Of a DNA stretch of 64,000 nucleotides, positions 59,812-64,000 are shown piece by piece. The number at the start of each line of letters is the position of its first letter. The stretch's first letter is position 1. Origin of the DNA: Providencia vermicola (GTDB lineage Bacteria; Pseudomonadota; Gammaproteobacteria; Enterobacterales; Enterobacteriaceae); the NCBI RefSeq assembly GCF_010748935.1, contig NZ_CP048796.1:251001-315000 (forward strand), in the 5' to 3' direction. The position numbers were made by a program, and so were the translations under genes. The notes under the pieces were generated by a model, which had not been told where the DNA came from, made no database searches, and saw only the letters and a program-made list of their open reading frames with translations.

Positions 59812-61470
59812 ATGAGTGAATTAGCTCTTACTGTGAGTTTGTTGGCGTTAGCGGCTGCATTAGGTTTATGGATAGGTAATTGGAAAATCCGTAATGTTGG
59901 GCTTGGTATAGGAGGGGTATTATTTGGCGGTATTATTGTGGGTCATTTTGCGCAAAGCTATGATTTACAACTAAATGCTCACATGCTGCATTTCATCCAA
60001 GAATTTGGATTGATTCTATTCGTTTACACAATTGGGATTCAGGTTGGGCCTGGATTCTTCTCATCGCTACGCGTATCGGGATTAAAACTGAATGGTTTTG
60101 CCTTATTAATCGTTGTTCTGGGTGCTGTGGTGACGGCGATTATTTACCAATTAGCCGATATCCCTTTACCGATTATTTTAGGTATTTTTTCAGGTGCGGT
60201 AACGAACACGCCTTCATTAGGTGCGGGTCAGCAAATATTGACTGACTTAGGTTCAGATCCTGCTTTAGTCGGCCAAATGGGAATGGGATATGCGATGGCA
60301 TACCCTATGGGGATCTGCGGTATTTTACTTGTGATGTGGTTGATACGTATCATTTTTAGGATTGCTGTTGATAAAGAAGCGTCTGCGTTTAGCAATCAAA
60401 ATATGCATCAACGAGAAACGTTACAAACAATGAATATCGCTGTTCGCAACACCAACCTTGATGGTCTCATGATGCAAGATATCCCGCTATTGGGAAGTGA
60501 AGAGATTGTTTGTTCAAGGCTGAAAAGAGGTGAAATGCTGATGGTGCCTCAACCCACAACAGAAATTCAGTTAGGCGATTTACTGCATGTTGTTGGGCAG
60601 AAAGAAGATCTGAATAAAGTACGTTTAATCTTAGGGGAAGAAGTTGATGCTTCCTTATCGACATCAAGTTCCGTCTTGCACTCAGTACGGGTGGTTGTGA
60701 CAAATGATGCAGTACTCAGCAAACGCCTACGCGACCTTAATTTAAAACAGAAATATGATGTCGTGGTAACACGATTGAACCGCGCTGGTGTTGAGCTTGT
60801 GGCTAATAACAATACGATTCTCCAGTTTGGTGACATCCTCAATATAGTCGGGCGTCCTGAGTCTATCGAGGCGGTTAGTGCTCTACTCGGTAATGCAAAA
60901 CATAAATTACAGCAAGTACAAATGCTGCCTGTATTCATCGGGATCGGCCTTGGTGTGGTCTTGGGGTCAATACCGCTCTTTATACCGGGGTTTCCCGCGG
61001 CATTAAAACTTGGTTTAGCAGGAGGCCCATTAGTTATCGCACTGATTTTAGGGCGTATTGGGACAATAGGGCGTTTATATTGGTTTATGCCTCCAAGTGC
61101 GAACCTTGCATTGCGTGAGCTTGGTATCGTGATGTTCCTTGCCGTTGTGGGGCTGAATTCCGGTGGTGGCTTTATTGACACTTTAGTTAAAGGTGACGGA
61201 TTGACATGGATTGGCTATGGCTTGTTGATTACTTTTGTACCTTTATTTATTACCGGTCTTGTGGCTCGAATTTTTGGCAAAATGAACTATCTCAGTCTGT
61301 GTGGTGTGCTAGCGGGTTCAATGACGGATCCACCAGCGCTAGCATTTGCGAATAATATTCATCCAACAAGTGGAGCGCCCGCACTTTCTTATGCGACAGT
61401 TTATCCCTTAGCGATGTTTTTACGTATCATTTCCCCGCAATTACTGGCGATTTTATTTTGGGCGATGTGA
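59812..61470 (+). CDS. yidE: YidE, putative AAE-family transporter
   Basis: Membrane protein of the aspartate:alanine exchanger family. Two membrane blocks of five or more helices (about residues 1-190 and 370-552) flank two central TrkA-C (RCK-C) domains (about 200-360). The duplicated [15 protein letters not shown] and [14 protein letters not shown] motifs mark the family. The 552 residues match E. coli (553). The substrate is unknown. Confidence 0.93.
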   Translation: MSELALTVSLLALAAALGLWIGNWKIRNVGLGIGGVLFGGIIVGHFAQSYDLQLNAHMLHFIQEFGLILFVYTIGIQVGPGFFSSLRVSGLKLNGFALLIVVLGAVVTAIIYQLADIPLPIILGIFSGAVTNTPSLGAGQQILTDLGSDPALVGQMGMGYAMAYPMGICGILLVMWLIRIIFRIAVDKEASAFSNQNMHQRETLQTMNIAVRNTNLDGLMMQDIPLLGSEEIVCSRLKRGEMLMVPQPTTEIQLGDLLHVVGQKEDLNKVRLILGEEVDASLSTSSSVLHSVRVVVTNDAVLSKRLRDLNLKQKYDVVVTRLNRAGVELVANNNTILQFGDILNIVGRPESIEAVSALLGNAKHKLQQVQMLPVFIGIGLGVVLGSIPLFIPGFPAALKLGLAGGPLVIALILGRIGTIGRLYWFMPPSANLALRELGIVMFLAVVGLNSGGGFIDTLVKGDGLTWIGYGLLITFVPLFITGLVARIFGKMNYLSLCGVLAGSMTDPPALAFANNIHPTSGAPALSYATVYPLAMFLRIISPQLLAILFWAM

Positions 61471-61643
61471 CATAACGAACTATTTAAAATCTTAAGTCTG
61501 ATTGTGAAGAAATAGGGTATGAGAGTATATAGAGGTAAAAATGGTGCTTATTCAAGCAATGAACTTATTCAAAAGGTGCTTTAATATCGTTGAATGATAT
61601 TCGTAATGTAATACTTGATTACGGAGTTCTCGCTAATTTTTTC

Positions 61644-61682
61644 AGCCCTTTTATCTTCAATAAAAGGGCTATTTTTTTATTT
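61644..61682 (+). terminator. Rho-independent terminator of yidE
   Basis: AGCCCTTTTAT, a 5-nt loop and ATAAAAGGGCT are followed by ATTTTTTTATTT. It lies about 175 bp past the yidE stop and just before the end of the converging avtA. Confidence 0.88.
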
Positions 61683-61694
61683 AACTTTTGCGTA

Positions 61695-62951
61695 TTAGCA
61701 CTCAACTGTTTGATAAGCTAGTTCTAATTCTTCAGCCAAAATAGCGATACCCTTCTCAATTTTCTCCGGCTCAGGTACATAGTTCATACGCATACATTGG
61801 TGAGCATGAGGCCAGTTTTCCTCAAGCCCAGGGAAGAAGTAATGGCCTGGAACCATCAAAACACCGCGTTTTTTCAGTCGCTGATAGAGCTCTAAACTTG
61901 TAATCGGTAGGTCTTTAAACCAAAGCCACAAGAAAATAGCGCCTTCAGGTTTATGAATCAAACACCTATCTTCAGGTATGTAACGACGAATGATTTGAAT
62001 CACGTCTTTGACACGTTGTTGGTAAAAAGGACCGATAACATTTTTAGATAGAGAAATCAGCTCATCACGTTGCAGCATTTCTAACGCTAGCGCTGGTCCA
62101 ACACCACCTGGTGCTAAACTAATAATGCCATTCATATTACTGACAGCGTTGATGATTTCTTCATTAGCGATAATGATCCCACAACGTGTTCCCGGTAAGC
62201 CAAGTTTTGATAGGCTCATACAGAGAATGACATTGTCATTCCAAAAAGGGGTTGCTTCACTGAAGATAATGCCAGGGAAAGGTACGCCGTATGCATTATC
62301 AATCAATAAGGGGATATTGTGTTGTTTGGCTAATTGATCAAGATGTTCAACTTCTTCGTCGGTGATCACGTTACCCGTTGGGTTTGTTGGACGAGAGACG
62401 CAAATGACACCAATATCATCCGTGATTTCCAATGTATTGAAATCAACGCGATACTTAAATTGACCATTGGGTAAATATTCAATCTGAGGCTTATTTGCGA
62501 CAAACAAATCATCATCTAAACCAGAGTCAGCATAACCCACATACTCTGGTGCTAGCGGAAATAGGACCTTACGCGTGATACCATCTTCAAAACGACCAGC
62601 AAGCAAGTTAAATAGATAGAAAAACGCACTTTGGCTACCATTGGATAGCGCGATATTTTTTGCACTAATATTCCAGCCGAGTTTCGCTTTTAGAGTTGCT
62701 GCTAGCGCTTTCAACATGGCATCTTTACCTTGTGGACCATCATAATTGCACAAAGTCTCAGTTAATTTGCCGTTAGCACACATTTCTGACAATAAAGTTT
62801 GGAAATACTCATCCATTTCTGGAATATGCGCAGGATTACCGCCACCGAGCATAATTGCACCTGGGGTTCTCAAACCGTCGTTCAAGTCTTTCATTAAGGT
62901 TGAAATCCCTGAATTCTGAGCGAACTTATTACCGAATTTAGAAAATATCAT
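61695..62951 (-). CDS. avtA: valine-pyruvate aminotransferase AvtA
   Basis: PLP-dependent transaminase linking alanine and valine (2-ketoisovalerate) pools. The PLP lysine lies in MSLSKLGLPGTRCGI; cofactor and substrate motifs include SRPTNPTGNVITDEEV and DNAYGVPFPG. The 418 residues match E. coli AvtA (417), with the typical start MIFSKFGNKFAQNSGI. It stands alone, convergent with yidE. Confidence 0.95.
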   Translation of the reverse strand: MIFSKFGNKFAQNSGISTLMKDLNDGLRTPGAIMLGGGNPAHIPEMDEYFQTLLSEMCANGKLTETLCNYDGPQGKDAMLKALAATLKAKLGWNISAKNIALSNGSQSAFFYLFNLLAGRFEDGITRKVLFPLAPEYVGYADSGLDDDLFVANKPQIEYLPNGQFKYRVDFNTLEITDDIGVICVSRPTNPTGNVITDEEVEHLDQLAKQHNIPLLIDNAYGVPFPGIIFSEATPFWNDNVILCMSLSKLGLPGTRCGIIIANEEIINAVSNMNGIISLAPGGVGPALALEMLQRDELISLSKNVIGPFYQQRVKDVIQIIRRYIPEDRCLIHKPEGAIFLWLWFKDLPITSLELYQRLKKRGVLMVPGHYFFPGLEENWPHAHQCMRMNYVPEPEKIEKGIAILAEELELAYQTVEC

Positions 62952-63156
62952 CTCATTTATTCACATATGTTAAGTAGTTTGTTAATGGAATTTAAAACAT
63001 ACTCCGCTCGACAAGAGAGTTCAACAGCTGAAAGTGACCCCTCTTCCAGATAAAAAACCAAGTATTTATTATTTATAAGTTTAATATATGTTAAAATTAG
63101 TTAAAGTATAGTGAATGTTGCTTTTGATGAAGAAGCTAGCGCCGCTTAGTTCTAAT

Positions 63157-63720
63157 TTATTTATATTGATGGCATCCCACTAAATGGTCATTAATCATGC
63201 CAGTCGCTTGCATAAAGGCATAGCAAGTAATCGCGCCAACAAACTTAAAGCCTCGTTTTTTAAGCGCCTTCGAGAGTGTTTTTGAAAGTTCTGTTTCGGC
63301 GGGAACTTGAGAATGGCACTGCCACTGGTTGACAATGGGGGTATTGTTGACGAATTGCCAGAGGAAAGTGGAAAAGTCTTCTCCATTTTCCATCATTTGT
63401 AAGTAGGCTTTAGCATTAGCAATGATCGCATTAATTTTGGCGCGGTTACGAATAATGCGAGTATCTTGCATTAAACGCTCAACATCTTCTTCATTCATGA
63501 TGGCAATTCGGCTGGGATCAAATTGATAAAATAATTCTCGGTAACCTTGGCGTTTTTTTAATATAGTGTACCAAGACAGCCCTGCTTGCTGGCCTTCTAA
63601 GCAGATCATTTCAAATAACTGTAGATTATCTTTCGTTGGCTTTCCCCATTCATTATCGTGGTATGCAATATATTCAGGGTCTTGATTGACCCATCGGCAG
63701 CGAGTTAGTGATGAATCCAT
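63157..63720 (-). CDS. tag: DNA-3-methyladenine glycosylase I Tag
   Basis: Base-excision repair enzyme that removes 3-methyladenine from alkylated DNA. The zinc-binding and substrate residues are in RCRWVNQDPEYIAYHDNEWG and in GFKFVGAITCYAFMQATGMINDH with HLVGC. The 187 residues equal E. coli. A good GGAGA-type ribosome-binding site precedes the ATG. It is divergent from glyQ, as in E. coli. Confidence 0.97.
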   Translation of the reverse strand: MDSSLTRCRWVNQDPEYIAYHDNEWGKPTKDNLQLFEMICLEGQQAGLSWYTILKKRQGYRELFYQFDPSRIAIMNEEDVERLMQDTRIIRNRAKINAIIANAKAYLQMMENGEDFSTFLWQFVNNTPIVNQWQCHSQVPAETELSKTLSKALKKRGFKFVGAITCYAFMQATGMINDHLVGCHQYK

Positions 63721-63924
63721 ACGATCTCCTTTTGGGGATTGGCTAGCGGTTTAGGGCAGAATGTTGCTCATTTATACTGGATAAATATCCAGTTTTAAAG
63801 AGAGAAAGTAAAGTTTTTTTATTTATAGGCTAAATAGACGTAGATTCAGTGCTGTATATCTGGCGGTCAAAGGGTATACTGACATACTTTCATTTAAATC
63901 ATATGTATCGCGTGCGGATCTAAC

Positions 63925-64000
63925 ATGCAAAAGTTTGATACCAAAACCTTCCAAGGTCTTATCCTGACACTACAGGATTACTGGGCGCGTCAAGGCTGTA
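63925..64000 (+). CDS. glyQ: glycyl-tRNA synthetase alpha subunit GlyQ (5' part)
   Basis: The frame begins [20 protein letters not shown] and runs off the window edge. This is the typical start of the class II glycyl-tRNA synthetase alpha chain. Its position beside tag on the opposite strand agrees with E. coli order. Confidence 0.93.

Overview
The window looks like chromosome of a Morganellaceae enterobacterium, most likely Providencia. The genes closely resemble E. coli K-12 proteins at the sequence level, gene order is largely E. coli-like in several blocks, base composition is moderately AT-rich, and a chromosomal ampR-ampC pair is present. The genus is inferred; no rRNA or species marker lies in the window. 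I found no tRNA, rRNA, insertion sequence, prophage or CRISPR array.

Layout. (1) 1-4.5 kb: glpE-glpG-glpR operon, nfuA, gntX and divergent bioH. (2) 4.5-5.7 kb: an unrecognised 401-residue protein with a duplicated PSAP-containing tail. (3) 5.8-14.3 kb: feoA-feoB-feoC iron uptake with Fur-like and FNR-like sites, tex, greB and the ompR-envZ osmosensor. (4) 14.5-15.4 kb: an unrecognised protein of 62-residue repeats carrying polyproline runs and predicted helices, in the place where E. coli has pck. (5) 15.8-25 kb: PhoB-box-driven pstS-pstC-pstA-pstB-phoU, an amino-acid ABC importer lacking its ATPase gene, and the adenine permease adeP. (6) 25-36.9 kb: yihI, hemN, ampC/ampR, ntrC-ntrB-glnA with a complete sigma54/NtrC control region, a YqjI-like metal-sensing PadR regulator with palindromic operators, and typA. 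(7) 37-42.5 kb: abgA-abgB-abgT with divergent abgR. (8) 42.6-56.1 kb: yihX, dtd, fabY(yiiD), yicH, xanP, gltS, an FMN reductase and the gmk-rpoZ-spoT-trmH-recG cluster. (9) 56.2-64 kb: a small orphan ORF beside a perfect palindrome, yicG, yidR, yidQ, yidE, avtA, tag and the start of glyQ.

Most genes are core metabolism and regulation: phosphate (pst), nitrogen (ntrBC/glnA), iron (feo), osmotic response (ompR/envZ) and stringent response (spoT/rpoZ). The control sequences seen (Pho boxes, NtrC sites, a sigma54 promoter, Fur and FNR boxes) fit those roles.

The parts most likely to be new are the two lineage-specific proline-rich proteins set into breaks in otherwise conserved order. The repeat protein recalls, in architecture only, bacterial actin-assembly effectors. 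Other points of interest are GlpG with Gln in place of membrane His residues, the YqjI-like regulator without a yqjH neighbour, the ATPase-less ABC operon, and local absence of ibpAB, rbn, ligB and pck relative to E. coli order.
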